From positions 5,196 to 69,195 of the forward strand of contig NZXU01000003.1 in assembly GCA_002698425.1 (NCBI GenBank): DNA of 64,000 nucleotides, written 5' to 3'. The position numbers and the translations under genes were made by a program. The notes under the pieces were generated by a model that was not told the origin of the DNA, did no database searches, and saw only the letters and a program-made list of their open reading frames with translations. This stretch comes from Ahrensia sp. Its GTDB lineage: Bacteria > Pseudomonadota > Alphaproteobacteria > Rhizobiales > Rhizobiaceae. Below are positions 46,710 through 55,766 of the stretch, one piece after another. Numbering within the stretch: position 1 is the first letter of the stretch; each line of letters opens with the position of its first letter.

Positions 46710-47018
46710 CGCGAGATTGGAGGGCACTGTTGTTATTTCCCTGGATGTTTGCGGGCCAAGTCTGCAGAGGCTGCAAATAGCTGTTGCGGCTCATGCCAGT
46801 GCTTCGTCGATCGCGTCATGTATGCCGCGCCGCCAGGAACCTCGATGTGCGTTTGGCAACAGAGGCTCGCATTTCTTCGAAAAACGACACACCCTTCCAT
46901 TGCCTTGTCCGTACCGATCCTGTCCGGTCATCAAAGCTTGGTGGATTCGGTACCTGTCATGTCGAGAAGGGTAAACCGGAACGCCTGCGGATCAAAGTTC
47001 GGTTCAGATCTGCAAACA
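46710..47018. other. Intergenic region between GT25 and rpsI
   Basis: I find no convincing gene. Several short open frames exist but lack family features and ribosome sites. The region should hold the GT25 promoter, which I could not place. Confidence 0.5.
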
Positions 47019-47050
47019 ACAAAAAAGGGCGTCCCGAGGGACGCCCTTGA
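47019..47050 (-). terminator. Terminator of rplM-rpsI
   Basis: On the minus strand AAGGGCGTCC pairs with GGACGCCCTT around a CTCG loop (10 bp), followed by TTTTG, 22 bases after the rpsI stop. Confidence 0.9.
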
Positions 47051-47072
47051 AGATCCGATAATCCGAAGCGAA

Positions 47073-47558
47073 TTAGCGCTTGGAGAACTGGAACGAGCGG
47101 CGGGCTTTCGCCTTGCCGTATTTCTTGCGCTCGACGACGCGGCTGTCGCGGGTCAGGAAGCCGCCCTTCTTGAGGATGCCGCGCAGTTCCGGCTCGTAAT
47201 AGGTCAGAGCCTTGGAGATGCCGTGACGCACGGCGCCCGCCTGGCCGGAGAGGCCGCCGCCCGCAACGGTGACGTCGATGTCGTACTGGCCGGCGCGGTT
47301 GGTCGCGACGATCGGCTGCTGCAGGACCATCTGCAGGACCGGGCGCGCGAAATATTCGGTGAAGTCCTTGCCGCCAACGGTGATGCGGCCGGTGCCCGGC
47401 TTGACCCAGACGCGTGCGACGGCGTCCTTGCGCTTGCCGGTGGCGTAGGCGCGGCCATGGGCGTCCAGCTTCTGGACATGGACCGGGGCTTCCTGGACGT
47501 CGGCGGCAACGGTGCCGGTTGCTTCGCCGAGTTCTTCGAGAGAGTTCAATTCAGCCAT
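47073..47558 (-). CDS. rpsI: 30S ribosomal protein S9
   Basis: The 161-residue protein shows [40 protein letters not shown] and the basic C-terminal tail [17 protein letters not shown] that reaches the P-site tRNA. An acidic alphaproteobacterial N-terminal extension of about 35 residues precedes the S9 core. It is cotranscribed with rplM, 5 bases after it. Confidence 0.98.
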   Translation of the reverse strand: MAELNSLEELGEATGTVAADVQEAPVHVQKLDAHGRAYATGKRKDAVARVWVKPGTGRITVGGKDFTEYFARPVLQMVLQQPIVATNRAGQYDIDVTVAGGGLSGQAGAVRHGISKALTYYEPELRGILKKGGFLTRDSRVVERKKYGKAKARRSFQFSKR

Positions 47559-47563
47559 GGTGA

Positions 47564-48028
47564 TCAGGCCACCTTCTTGTTCTTGGGGTTGAGCGCGGCG
47601 ACGTCCAGCACTTCCGGCTGCTGCGCCTCGTGCGGATGTTCGGCGCCGGCATAGACGCGCAGGTTCTTCATCTGGCGACGGCCGAGCGGGCCGCGCGGGA
47701 TCATGCGTTCAACGGCCTTTTCAACGACGCGCTCCGGGAAGCGGCCGTCGAGCAGCTGCTCGGCCGTGCGTTCCTTGATGCCGCCAGGATGGCCGGTGTG
47801 CCAGTAATATTTCTTGTCAAAGCGCTTCTTGCCGGTGAAGGCGACCTTGTCGGCATTGATGATGATGACGTTGTCGCCGTCATCGACATGCGGAGTGAAG
47901 GTGGCTTTGTGCTTGCCGCGAAGACGCATGGCGACGATGGATGCGAGACGGCCGACGACGAGACCCTCGGCGTCGATCAGCACCCATTTCTTCACCACGT
48001 CAGCGGGCTTCTGGGAGAATGTACCCAT
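47564..48028 (-). CDS. rplM: 50S ribosomal protein L13
   Basis: The 154-residue protein shows [54 protein letters not shown] and [21 protein letters not shown] use the ATG at 48028 (MGTFSQKP), the usual rhizobial start. A promoter is visible upstream. It forms an operon with rpsI. Confidence 0.98.
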   Translation of the reverse strand: MGTFSQKPADVVKKWVLIDAEGLVVGRLASIVAMRLRGKHKATFTPHVDDGDNVIIINADKVAFTGKKRFDKKYYWHTGHPGGIKERTAEQLLDGRFPERVVEKAVERMIPRGPLGRRQMKNLRVYAGAEHPHEAQQPEVLDVAALNPKNKKVA

Positions 48029-48153
48029 TGGTGTGTTCCTTGGTTCATCATCCCGGACCGGCGGGGCCGGAACGGGCTTTTCTTGTTGCTTGGATTGCCT
48101 GGCGAACCGGCAAAAACGTATCGCGCCGGACGGGTCCATGCGCGATTGGCGGT

Positions 48154-48182
48154 GCAATAGGCGGAAAAGGGCCGCCCGTCAA
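48154..48182 (-). promoter_or_regulatory. Promoter for rplM-rpsI
   Basis: On the minus strand TTGACG (48182-48177) and TATTGC (48159-48154) are 17 bases apart. The leader to the rplM ATG would be about 120 bases; no known ribosomal-protein leader structure was recognised. Confidence 0.6.
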
Positions 48183-48467
48183 GCGTTGTTTTAATCGCGA
48201 TTTGCGAGAAGCGAAATAAAATCAATGGCTTGGGAGTGGGGTAATATTTTACCGCATAACGTGCGTTGCCTCGATCCGTATCCGATGCATGCGACCAGCT
48301 CTAAAGTAATGGCTCTGTAGCTCGCACCGGCTTGCCACGCGCAGTAACTCATTGGGCAGGAGCCCTTGCGGATTTAGAGCCGGGTTCGAACGTCTGTTAG
48401 CCGGACATACTTACCGATGTGGCCCAAGAAAAGGTGCGAGGTGACTATCGGATTTTTATCGAAAGCA
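48183..48467. other. AT-richer intergenic region
   Basis: I see no gene here. There is one small dyad GGTAA-TATT-TTACC (48240-48253). Base composition is lower in GC, as in the adjoining hypothetical gene. Confidence 0.45.
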
Positions 48468-49148
48468 CTATCTAGCGCCAGAGACGCCTCGGCAATAATT
48501 CGCCCTCAAAAAATCAACCTGTTCTTGCCCGTAAATTGAATTCGGGTCTTCGACGTGCCTTAACCAGCGACAGGCTTCTTCGGTTCCTTTTGTTTCCATA
48601 ATCAAGGCAAACGCGGTCAGCCAGTGCCATGCTGTATGTGACCCGTATTTCATAACAAACTGTCGTGCTGTCTCCTTGTTTGACCAGTCTCTCAGAAACG
48701 AAATGCCATAGCGGGAAAAGATATCCAGTATCCTTGCCAAGACGGGTTCAATGTCGCCGGTTTCGGGCACATACAACTCGTCCCAATCTTCCACGTTTTT
48801 CCAGGCTTCCTGATCACCAAGGGGAATTCGAGCAGTCATAAGGTTCTGAAAGGTTATGCCGATCAGGAAGTGATCGTGATTGAGTTCGGGTTCCATTTCC
48901 TTTCTGAGTTCTCGAATTCTACTCCAGTTTACGATGAACATCGGCTCAACGTTATACTCACCCCATCGCTGAGAAACGTGGATCTCGAGATAAATTTTCC
49001 AATGCCTGTCTGTTGAATTCAGATAATGTAGCTTCCCGGCCTTCGGTTTGGAGAAGCCGAGTTCCCCGATTTCAATGTAAAGTTCGTCGCAAATCCTGTC
49101 GCGAATTTGCTTGGAGGTTGGCCTTTCGCTATCCATTTTGAGACCCAT
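48468..49148 (-). CDS. Hypothetical protein, possibly DUF4304-like
   Basis: The 226-residue soluble protein has AT-rich codons unlike the neighbours. The N-terminal part (GELGFSKPKAGKLHYLNSTD followed by a beta-type segment YLEIHVSQRW) resembles DUF4304-like proteins, and the C-terminal half is helical (WHWLTAFALIMETKGTEEAC). I see no catalytic motif. Isolated, AT-rich genes of this kind are often immunity or orphan accessory proteins; that is only a guess. The start is ATG at 49148 after GAGAAG. Confidence 0.55.
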   Translation of the reverse strand: MGLKMDSERPTSKQIRDRICDELYIEIGELGFSKPKAGKLHYLNSTDRHWKIYLEIHVSQRWGEYNVEPMFIVNWSRIRELRKEMEPELNHDHFLIGITFQNLMTARIPLGDQEAWKNVEDWDELYVPETGDIEPVLARILDIFSRYGISFLRDWSNKETARQFVMKYGSHTAWHWLTAFALIMETKGTEEACRWLRHVEDPNSIYGQEQVDFLRANYCRGVSGAR

Positions 49149-49192
49149 AACTTCTCATTGGGAAATCTGGTCGCATCCGCTGGACCGGGCTC

Positions 49193-49627
49193 TCACCGCG
49201 GCGGGATCGAGTAGGTCAGCGATCCCTGCGCGATCAGCTCATCTTCTTTGTCCCTGATCGCGACGCTGGTGACCACAAGCCGCTTGCCGAGTTTCAGGAG
49301 CGTGCAGGTGGCGTAAAGGGGGCCGGGGGCGGCCTTTCGCATGAAGTCGAGATGGATGCTGGTCGTCACCGAGAGGCCCTTCAGGCCGATATGGGCCATG
49401 ATCGCGTAATAGGCGGCGAGATCGGCCAGGGTGAAGAGGGTGGGGCCGGAGACGGTACCGCCGGGGCGCAGATGGGTGTCGTTGGTGTCAAGCCGCAGCG
49501 TCAGGAAGCCCGGACCGAGGTCCTCGATGTGATAGACCTTGCCGTCCTTGAAGGCCTGGGAGAATTCGCGGAGTATATAGTCCTCGAGTTCTTCTGCGGT
49601 GACGACCGGTTCGGGCTGGCGGGTCAT
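49193..49627 (-). CDS. PaaI-type thioesterase (hotdog fold)
   Basis: The 144-residue protein has the hotdog pattern HLRPGGTVSGPTLFTLADLA (residues about 53-72), with LSVTTSIHLDFMRKAAPGPL and YATCTLLKLGKRLVVTSVAI. It would hydrolyse acyl- or aryl-CoA thioesters. It is divergent from the enoyl-CoA hydratase gene, which suggests a shared role in acyl-CoA metabolism (inference). The start is the ATG at 49627. Confidence 0.85.
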   Translation of the reverse strand: MTRQPEPVVTAEELEDYILREFSQAFKDGKVYHIEDLGPGFLTLRLDTNDTHLRPGGTVSGPTLFTLADLAAYYAIMAHIGLKGLSVTTSIHLDFMRKAAPGPLYATCTLLKLGKRLVVTSVAIRDKEDELIAQGSLTYSIPPR

Positions 49628-49736
49628 TGGCGGCTTCCAAATACAGAAATCGGAATGATCTTGTCGGCGGCTTTGCCCCGCTGATAGGTTCAGCGTCAAG
49701 TCCGTGACCTGATCCATGCTCGCCGGAGGAGCCCCG

Positions 49737-50549
49737 ATGTCCGCACGTCCCGCCCTTGTCGAAACGCCGCTCGTGACCCGCGACCGCAACGGTCCGGTGC
49801 TGCGGCTGACGCTCAACAACCCGCCGGCCAATGCGCTGTCGATCGCCACGATGGAGGCGATGGTCGAGGCGCTTGGCGCGGCGCGCGACGACGCGGATGT
49901 GCGCGTCATCGTCATCGCGGCGGCCGGCAAGGTGTTCTCGGCCGGCCACGATCTGAAGGAAATGACGCTGCACCGCGCCGACGAGGACCGGGGCAGGGCC
50001 TTCTTCGAAAAGACCATGCGGCTCTGCGCCGAGATGATGCAGACGATCGTCACCCTGCCGAAACCGGTGATCGCCGAGATCGACGGGCTGGCGACGGCGG
50101 CGGGCTGTCAGCTGGTCGCCTCCTGCGATCTGGCGATCTGCACCGACACGTCGTCTTTTGCGACGCCGGGCGTCAATATCGGCCTGTTCTGCTCGACGCC
50201 GATGGTGGCGCTGACCCGAAACGTTCACCGCAAGCAGGCGATGGAGATGCTTCTGACCGGCGAGCAGATCGACGCCGGTACCGCCAAGGAGTTCGGCCTC
50301 GTCAACCGCATCGTGCCGAAGGAATACCTGGCACAGGTGGTGCAGAAATATGCCGAGGTGATCGCCTCGAAATCGCCTTTGACGCTGAAGACCGGCAAGG
50401 AGGCCTTCTACCACCAGGCCGAGATGAGCCTGCCGGACGCCTATGACTACTGCGCGAATGTGATGGTCGAGAACATGTTGTTCCGCGACGCGGAAGAAGG
50501 CATCAACGCCTTCCTGCAGAAGCGCAAGCCGGAGTGGACGGGGGAGTAG
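49737..50549 (+). CDS. Enoyl-CoA hydratase/isomerase family protein
   Basis: The 270-residue crotonase-fold protein shows LTLNNPPANALSIATMEAM, the oxyanion-hole segment KVFSAGHDLKEM (about 62-73) and VIAEIDGLATAAGCQLVASC (about 105-124), then LTGEQIDAGTAKEFGLVNRI. It resembles the ECHDC3-like branch. A GGAGGAG ribosome site precedes the ATG at 49737. Substrate chain length is unknown. Confidence 0.9.
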   Translation: MSARPALVETPLVTRDRNGPVLRLTLNNPPANALSIATMEAMVEALGAARDDADVRVIVIAAAGKVFSAGHDLKEMTLHRADEDRGRAFFEKTMRLCAEMMQTIVTLPKPVIAEIDGLATAAGCQLVASCDLAICTDTSSFATPGVNIGLFCSTPMVALTRNVHRKQAMEMLLTGEQIDAGTAKEFGLVNRIVPKEYLAQVVQKYAEVIASKSPLTLKTGKEAFYHQAEMSLPDAYDYCANVMVENMLFRDAEEGINAFLQKRKPEWTGE

Positions 50550-50561
50550 GGCCGGCGGACC

Positions 50562-51149
50562 GTGCTGCGTTCACTTCGGCAGCTGCTTTTCGGTATCGCG
50601 GTCCTGTCCCTGATCGTGCTGACAACGGTCGCGGTCATCTTCTGGACGGCAAGCGTGGTTACCGAACTCCTCGGGTTCCGACGGGCGGAATTCCCGCCCG
50701 AAGCGGCACTTGGAAAGGCCGTTTGCTCGGGTTGGTCGCCCGGGCTGAGGGAAGGGGCCTGGATCAAAATCTATCGGCTCGACGCCGGACCGGCCGACCG
50801 CCTTTCCGCGGCCGGCCTGACCCTGTTGAACGGGAATGCGCCACCGCCGGCGGGTAAAAGACGGGTCTGGTCGCCCTGGATGGCGGCTGGGACCGGTTCC
50901 GATCTGTTGGGAGCGGAGGATCATGGGCAGACCGGGGAGTTCGCCTCACGCTCGCAGATGTTTGTCGTTCAGGCAGATCGATACACTCACTCCAATTGCG
51001 CTGAGACCATCAAGAGCCTCGACTGGGACGGAGCGCTGGTGCGTTTCAGATATCCCCGAAAATGGACTGTCGAACAGTGCGGGGACATTTGCCTTGTACA
51101 GGTCCTGCTCCCGGCTTCCAGGCTGGCCATTGGCGCGACCTTCGACTGA
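50562..51149 (+). CDS. Hypothetical protein with N-terminal membrane anchor
   Basis: The 195-residue protein starts at GTG, 12 bases after the hydratase stop, and has one N-terminal hydrophobic helix (LFGIAVLSLIVLTTVAVIFW). A periplasmic domain with four cysteines follows. I recognise no family. Codon composition is like the neighbours', and the close spacing supports translation. A role in acyl-CoA metabolism is not implied. Confidence 0.5.
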   Translation: MLRSLRQLLFGIAVLSLIVLTTVAVIFWTASVVTELLGFRRAEFPPEAALGKAVCSGWSPGLREGAWIKIYRLDAGPADRLSAAGLTLLNGNAPPPAGKRRVWSPWMAAGTGSDLLGAEDHGQTGEFASRSQMFVVQADRYTHSNCAETIKSLDWDGALVRFRYPRKWTVEQCGDICLVQVLLPASRLAIGATFD

Positions 51150-51221
51150 TAGGGGCCTCTGGCTTGCTTTTCGCGAGCAGTTGGCTATTTTGTTCCTGAT
51201 TTGTTCAGATGGGGCCATGTC

Positions 51222-51650
51222 ATGAGTTTCGATCCCCGCATATCCATGGTCACGCTCGGCGTCGCCGATCTGGCCGCCTCTACGATGTTTTACGAGAAGC
51301 TCGGTTTCGAGAAATCCCCGGCCTCGCAGGAGAGCGTCACCTTCTTCAAGCTGAAGGGGACGCTGCTCGGCCTGTTCGGGCGGGCGGCGCTGGCGGAGGA
51401 TGCGGGTGTCGAGGCGGCGGGGTCTGGCTTCCGGGCGGTAACGCTGGCGCATAATCTCGCCAGCGAGGCGGCGGTGGACCAAGCTTTCGCCCATGCGCTT
51501 TCTTGCGGGGCGACGGCGGTGAAGAAGCCCGAAAAGGTGTTCTGGGGCGGCTATTCCGGTTATTTCGCCGATCCCGACGGGCACCTCTGGGAATTGGCCT
51601 ACAACCCGTTCATGGAAAACGACGAAAACGGCTTCATGCAATTGCCGTAA
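51222..51650 (+). CDS. VOC family protein (glyoxalase/bleomycin-resistance fold)
   Basis: The 142-residue protein has the VOC layout: ISMVTLGVADLAASTMFYEK at the N-terminus and GYSGYFADPDGHLWELAYNP at the C-terminus, supplying metal-ligand-type His and Glu. It could be a glyoxalase-like lyase or a resistance protein. The start is ATG at 51222; a few in-frame codons upstream are possible. Confidence 0.85.
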   Translation: MSFDPRISMVTLGVADLAASTMFYEKLGFEKSPASQESVTFFKLKGTLLGLFGRAALAEDAGVEAAGSGFRAVTLAHNLASEAAVDQAFAHALSCGATAVKKPEKVFWGGYSGYFADPDGHLWELAYNPFMENDENGFMQLP

Positions 51651-51695
51651 TCGCGGCTAGCGTTGGCTCCCGAGGCTGGACATTCGGGATTGGCG

Positions 51696-52526
51696 ATGAT
51701 TGCCCTTTTCAGATGTGCCGGACGCGGTCCTGCGGGGCCGGCGTTGGCGGCGCTGCTCGGTTTGATTCTCGCATCTGTCGAAGCGGCGGCGCAGCAGCGG
51801 AGTGCCGGTTACGAGACGGTCATCCTTTGGAAGGGCGAACCTGTAGAACCGGCGCTCGCGCAGTTTCTCGAGACGGCGAGCGAGGCCTTGGGGCGCTTTG
51901 CGAGGGGGTTCGGCGAGCACAGGCCACCGGTTCCTGTCGACGAGATATTCGCCGACAAGGTGACCGTTTTCGTCGGCGGGATGAAACTGACACCGGAGGA
52001 CCGGTTCGAAAGGCTTGGCCGGTTTCCGCGCTCGGAGTTTCTCGCCTTTCTCGGTCAGTTCCTCGATGACGAACCGATCCGCCGTATCGGGGCGGAAGCC
52101 CGCAGCGCGCGGTTTCTCGCCGGGCTCGACGCCGACGATTTCGTGGCGGCGAACGATCGGCTGGACGGACAGACTTGCACCGGCTCCTTCGAGCGGCTTG
52201 CCGACGACCGAATACGCGCGTTGCTCGCCGAAACGGACACGACGATCGAGGCTTGGCGTGTCGCGACAATTTCAGGCAGGGAAGCCGGCCGCATGCGCGG
52301 CGGGTTGCCGCTCGACTGGAGCGTCGGGCAGTTGCTGTATGTCGACGCGGACGCGCCGCCGATCCGCTCCTGTTGCTGGGATTTCGTCGTCATGCCGGAC
52401 GGGTCCGGCGCCTATGTGCAGATGATGGGCGGCGCGACGGTCCTCGTTCCCTATCTCGGTCATCATGTGTGTTTCACGCGGACCGGGGAAGGCTGGCGCA
52501 TCAGCGCGGTGGCGATCCGCATGTAG
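51696..52526 (+). CDS. Hypothetical secreted protein
   Basis: The 276-residue protein has a signal peptide (PALAALLGLILASVEAAAQQ) and a mature domain rich in Asp and Arg. The pattern QTCTGSFERLADDRIRALLA and paired cysteines (RSCCWDFVVM) stand out, but I recognise no family. I use the ATG at 51696; a TTG 11 codons earlier is open. The gene is followed by the CoA-binding protein gene on the same strand. Confidence 0.55.
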   Translation: MIALFRCAGRGPAGPALAALLGLILASVEAAAQQRSAGYETVILWKGEPVEPALAQFLETASEALGRFARGFGEHRPPVPVDEIFADKVTVFVGGMKLTPEDRFERLGRFPRSEFLAFLGQFLDDEPIRRIGAEARSARFLAGLDADDFVAANDRLDGQTCTGSFERLADDRIRALLAETDTTIEAWRVATISGREAGRMRGGLPLDWSVGQLLYVDADAPPIRSCCWDFVVMPDGSGAYVQMMGGATVLVPYLGHHVCFTRTGEGWRISAVAIRM

Positions 52527-52579
52527 AGGCGCATTTTGTCGCTGGAGACTTTCGCGCGCGCCGGTGCTACGAGATCGTC

Positions 52580-53101
52580 ATGGACCACGATCACTATTCA
52601 GACGACTATATCCGCTCGATTCTGGACGCGGTGAAGTCGGTCGCCATTGTCGGCGCGTCGGCGAATGCGGCGCGGCCGAGCTTCTTCGTCATGAAGTATC
52701 TGCTCGGCAAGGGGTTCGACGTCATGCCGATCAATCCGGGCCACGCCGGCAAGGAGATCCTCGGCAAGACGACCTACGCGTCGCTCGCCGATCTGCCCGG
52801 ACCGGTCGACATGGTGGACATCTTCCGGGCTTCCGCCGCTGTGCCGGGCATCACCGACCAGATCCTCGCCATGGAGACGCTGCCCAAGGTTGTCTGGATG
52901 CAGCTGACCGTGCGCGACGATGCGAGCGCGGCGCGGCTGGAAGACAAGGGTATACAAGTGGTGATGGATCGCTGTCCGAAGATCGAGTATGGCCGCCTGT
53001 CGCGCGAGATCGGCTGGTCCGGGATCAATTCGAAGACGATCTCCGCCCGCAAGCCGGAACTGCGCACCGGCTTCCAGAGTTTCGGGATACGGCGGAACTA
53101 G
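52580..53101 (+). CDS. CoA-binding domain protein (YccU-like)
   Basis: The 173-residue Rossmann-fold protein shows SVAIVGASANAARPSFFVMK (residues about 18-37), GFDVMPINPGHAGKEILGK and VDMVDIFRASAAVPGITDQI, ending VVMDRCPKIEYGRL. It matches the small CoA_binding_2 proteins. Function is unknown. It lies 54 bases upstream-side of the metY leader, on the same strand; functional linkage to metY is recurrent in alphaproteobacteria. Confidence 0.9.
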   Translation: MDHDHYSDDYIRSILDAVKSVAIVGASANAARPSFFVMKYLLGKGFDVMPINPGHAGKEILGKTTYASLADLPGPVDMVDIFRASAAVPGITDQILAMETLPKVVWMQLTVRDDASAARLEDKGIQVVMDRCPKIEYGRLSREIGWSGINSKTISARKPELRTGFQSFGIRRN

Positions 53102-53257
53102 GCTTGCGATGCGCGCGCTTGCTCCGTGCCGTCGGGGCAGGTGTACCAACGGGGAAATTTCATCCCGGCATCGCTGTACACATAGAAAAAATCCTCTTTG
53201 ACAGCTTCACGGAAGCCCGCCAAAACGGCGCACACCGTTTCAGGAGGAAAGACGATC

Positions 53258-54541
53258 ATGTCCCAGAAGGTACCCGGTTTCGAAACCCTTGCGATCCATT
53301 CCGGCGCGCAGCCGGACCCGGCGACGGGCGCCCGGATCACGCCGATCTACCAGACCACGGCCTATGTCTTCAACGACACGGATCACGCGGCCTCGCTGTT
53401 CGGCCTGCAGGCCTTCGGCAATATCTACACCCGCATCATGAACCCGACCCAGGCGGTGCTGGAGGAACGGCTCGCCGCGCTTGAAGGCGGCACGGCGGCC
53501 CTCGCGGTCGCATCGGGCCACGCGGCGCAGATGCTGGTCTTCCACACGATCATGACGTCGGGTGACAATTTCATCTCGGCGCGCCGGCTCTATGGCGGCT
53601 CGATCAACCAGTTCGGCCATTCCTTCAAGAATTTCGGCTGGGAGGTCCGCTGGGCCGATGTCGACAAGCCGGAGACGATCGCCTCGCAGATCGACGAGCG
53701 CACCAAGGCAATCTTCATCGAGAGCTTCGCCAACCCGGCCGGCTTCGTCACCGACATCGAGGCGATGGCGAAGATCGCCCATGATCACGGCATCCCGCTG
53801 ATCGTCGACAACACAATGGCCTCGCCCTACCTGGTGCGGCCGATCGAGCACGGCGCCGACATCGTCGTCCATTCGCTGACCAAGTTCCTCGGCGGCCACG
53901 GCAACTCGATGGGCGGCGTCATCGTCGATGGCGGCACGTTCGACTGGTCGGCCTCCGACAAATATCCGATGCTGTCGAAGCCGCGCGACGAATATGCCGG
54001 CGTGGTGCTGCACGAGACCTTTGGCAATTTCGCCTTCGCCATCGCCTGCCGCGTGCTCGGCCTGCGCGACCTCGGCCCGGCGATCGCGCCTATGAACGCC
54101 TTCTTGATCCTGACCGGCATCGAGACGCTGGCGCTCAGGATGCAGCGCCATTGCGACAATGCGCTGGCCGTCGCGAAGCATCTCAAAGCGCATCCGAAGG
54201 TTGAGTGGGTCGAGTATTCCGGTCTGGAAGATCATCACAACCATGCGCTGATGAAGCGCTACAGCCCGAAAGGGGCGGGTTCCGTCTTCACCTTCGGCGT
54301 CAAGGGCGGCTACGAGGCGGGCGTCAAGTTCGTCGAGGGCGTCGAGATCATCTCGCATCTCGCCAATATCGGCGACACGCGCACCCTGGTGATCCACCCG
54401 GCCTCGACCACGCACCGCCAGCTGACCGACGAGCAGCGCGCGCTCGCCGGCGCCGGCAACGACGTGGTGCGGCTGTCGATCGGCATCGAGAATGTCGACG
54501 ACATCATCGCCGATATCGACCAGGCGCTGGACAAGGCCTGA
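53258..54541 (+). CDS. metY: O-acetylhomoserine sulfhydrylase (Cys/Met metabolism PLP enzyme)
   Basis: The 427-residue PLP enzyme uses O-acetylhomoserine and sulfide to give homocysteine. It shows GARITPIYQTTAYVFNDTDH, YTRIMNPTQAVLEERLAALE, the PLP lysine in VVHSLTKFLGGHGNSMGG (about residue 209) and HPASTTHRQLTDEQRALAG. AGGAGGA lies 9 bases before the ATG at 53258. I looked for a SAM-II type riboswitch in the 156-base leader and saw none. Confidence 0.94.
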   Translation: MSQKVPGFETLAIHSGAQPDPATGARITPIYQTTAYVFNDTDHAASLFGLQAFGNIYTRIMNPTQAVLEERLAALEGGTAALAVASGHAAQMLVFHTIMTSGDNFISARRLYGGSINQFGHSFKNFGWEVRWADVDKPETIASQIDERTKAIFIESFANPAGFVTDIEAMAKIAHDHGIPLIVDNTMASPYLVRPIEHGADIVVHSLTKFLGGHGNSMGGVIVDGGTFDWSASDKYPMLSKPRDEYAGVVLHETFGNFAFAIACRVLGLRDLGPAIAPMNAFLILTGIETLALRMQRHCDNALAVAKHLKAHPKVEWVEYSGLEDHHNHALMKRYSPKGAGSVFTFGVKGGYEAGVKFVEGVEIISHLANIGDTRTLVIHPASTTHRQLTDEQRALAGAGNDVVRLSIGIENVDDIIADIDQALDKA

Positions 54542-54561
54542 TCGCGTGGCAGGATAGGGCC

Positions 54562-55368
54562 ATGCGATCTGAATGGCCCCTTCCTGCTCTCGGCCTTGCG
54601 ACTGCTCTCTGCGCGGGGCCCTTGCACGCCGAAGCGGCGACGCGGACGGAGATCCCGGCCGTGCTGGCCGACGACCCGAAAGCGTTCTGGCGCGCCGTCA
54701 TGGAGGCCTTTTACGGACCCTATGACCGCGCGCTGAAATGCTGGGTCGGCACAGTGGACGGACAGCGGCAATGCATGCGGCCGCACCGGCTCGACACGGT
54801 TTCGGATGAGGCGGGGACGCGCTTTTTCGTTGTCACCGGCGGCTATCCGCTCGGCGAGGGAGACACGCATTCGGACTGCCATGCCTGCGCCGGCTCGTTC
54901 GGGCTGATCGTGCTGGAGGATGGGGGCGACCGGCTCGGTCTCGTCGCGCGCAATTCCCTTGCCGAACCGTCGGGCGCGTGGGGCGCCCCGCCGCCGGAGG
55001 AAAGCTTTCGGCTGCGTCAGACGGGCGATGGCCGCCATGGCTGGACGATGGAGACCGGCTGGTCGGGGCAAGGCTACAATATCGGCACCACTGTCGTTTT
55101 CGGTATCGCCGGCAGCGACGTGATCGAACTCGGGTCGATCCCCGTCGATGCCGACAATTCCGGCATATGCGGCGAGGGTTTCGGGGACTGTTATGTCCGC
55201 TCCTACGAGATCGTTTTCGATCCCCGCGCGGGTGGCCACCATTATGACATCGTCATGCGCAAGACCGGCGAGGCGACGGAAGGGCCGGAGAGTTTCCGCG
55301 TTCCCTTCAACGACGCGACGCTGACATATGAGGTGCCGGCCGAGGCCGAAGCCCTCTTCAACCAATGA
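54562..55368 (+). CDS. Hypothetical secreted protein
   Basis: The 268-residue protein has a signal peptide (PALGLATALCAGPLHAEA) and a mature domain with a conserved-looking cysteine segment (DTHSDCHACAGSFGLIVLED, about residues 97-116) and GICGEGFGDCYVRSYEIVFD. I recognise no family. It starts 20 bases after metY and has normal codon use, so it is probably real. The paired cysteines suggest a periplasmic disulfide or metal site. Confidence 0.55.
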   Translation: MRSEWPLPALGLATALCAGPLHAEAATRTEIPAVLADDPKAFWRAVMEAFYGPYDRALKCWVGTVDGQRQCMRPHRLDTVSDEAGTRFFVVTGGYPLGEGDTHSDCHACAGSFGLIVLEDGGDRLGLVARNSLAEPSGAWGAPPPEESFRLRQTGDGRHGWTMETGWSGQGYNIGTTVVFGIAGSDVIELGSIPVDADNSGICGEGFGDCYVRSYEIVFDPRAGGHHYDIVMRKTGEATEGPESFRVPFNDATLTYEVPAEAEALFNQ

Positions 55369-55450
55369 ACCGGCAGGCTTGACGAATCTCAATTCGCGAT
55401 CCACGCGAAGCTGATTAGCTGACGCCAGCCGGACAATATGGAGACGATTC

Positions 55451-55738
55451 ATGCATTCCATCAGGACAGTGGCCGCCGCGGCGGCGATGATCTTCGTGAC
55501 GAGCGGGGCGATAGCCCAGTCGGCCGATCCGGCATGGCTCGACGTGCTCTCGGAACAACTCGCCGCCGAGAAGGATTGCGCGGTCGAATATTACGTCAAC
55601 ATCTCCGAGGGCGAACTCGGCGGGCGCAAGACCTTCGAGGCGCGCGCGCAATGCCGCGACGGCCGCCAGTTCGATGCATCGCGCACAGAACCGGACGCCG
55701 AGTTCACCATCAAGGAATGCGGCGTGCAGGTATGCTGA
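55451..55738 (+). CDS. Small secreted cysteine-containing protein
   Basis: The 95-residue protein has a signal peptide (AAAAMIFVTSGAIAQS) and a short mature domain of about 72 residues with four cysteines, ending IKECGVQVC. It is unrelated to any family I recognise. The next gene starts 28 bases later on the same strand. Confidence 0.6.
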   Translation: MHSIRTVAAAAAMIFVTSGAIAQSADPAWLDVLSEQLAAEKDCAVEYYVNISEGELGGRKTFEARAQCRDGRQFDASRTEPDAEFTIKECGVQVC

Positions 55739-55766
55739 TGGCGTGGTCGTCCGAGCGGATCCGGCG

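Noticed and set aside
48308..48405. tRNA-like words (GGCTCTGTAGCTC... and GGGTTCGAA) in the gap before the hypothetical gene
   Set aside because: No matching acceptor stem or anticodon arm could be folded between them.
53098..53256. Minus-strand open frame of up to 80 codons ending YTCPDGTEQARASQA in the metY leader
   Set aside because: It covers the metY ribosome site and start, has no ribosome site of its own and no family likeness; chance frame is likelier.
53102..53257. Possible SAM-II riboswitch before metY
   Set aside because: The expected pseudoknot core and conserved loops were not found.
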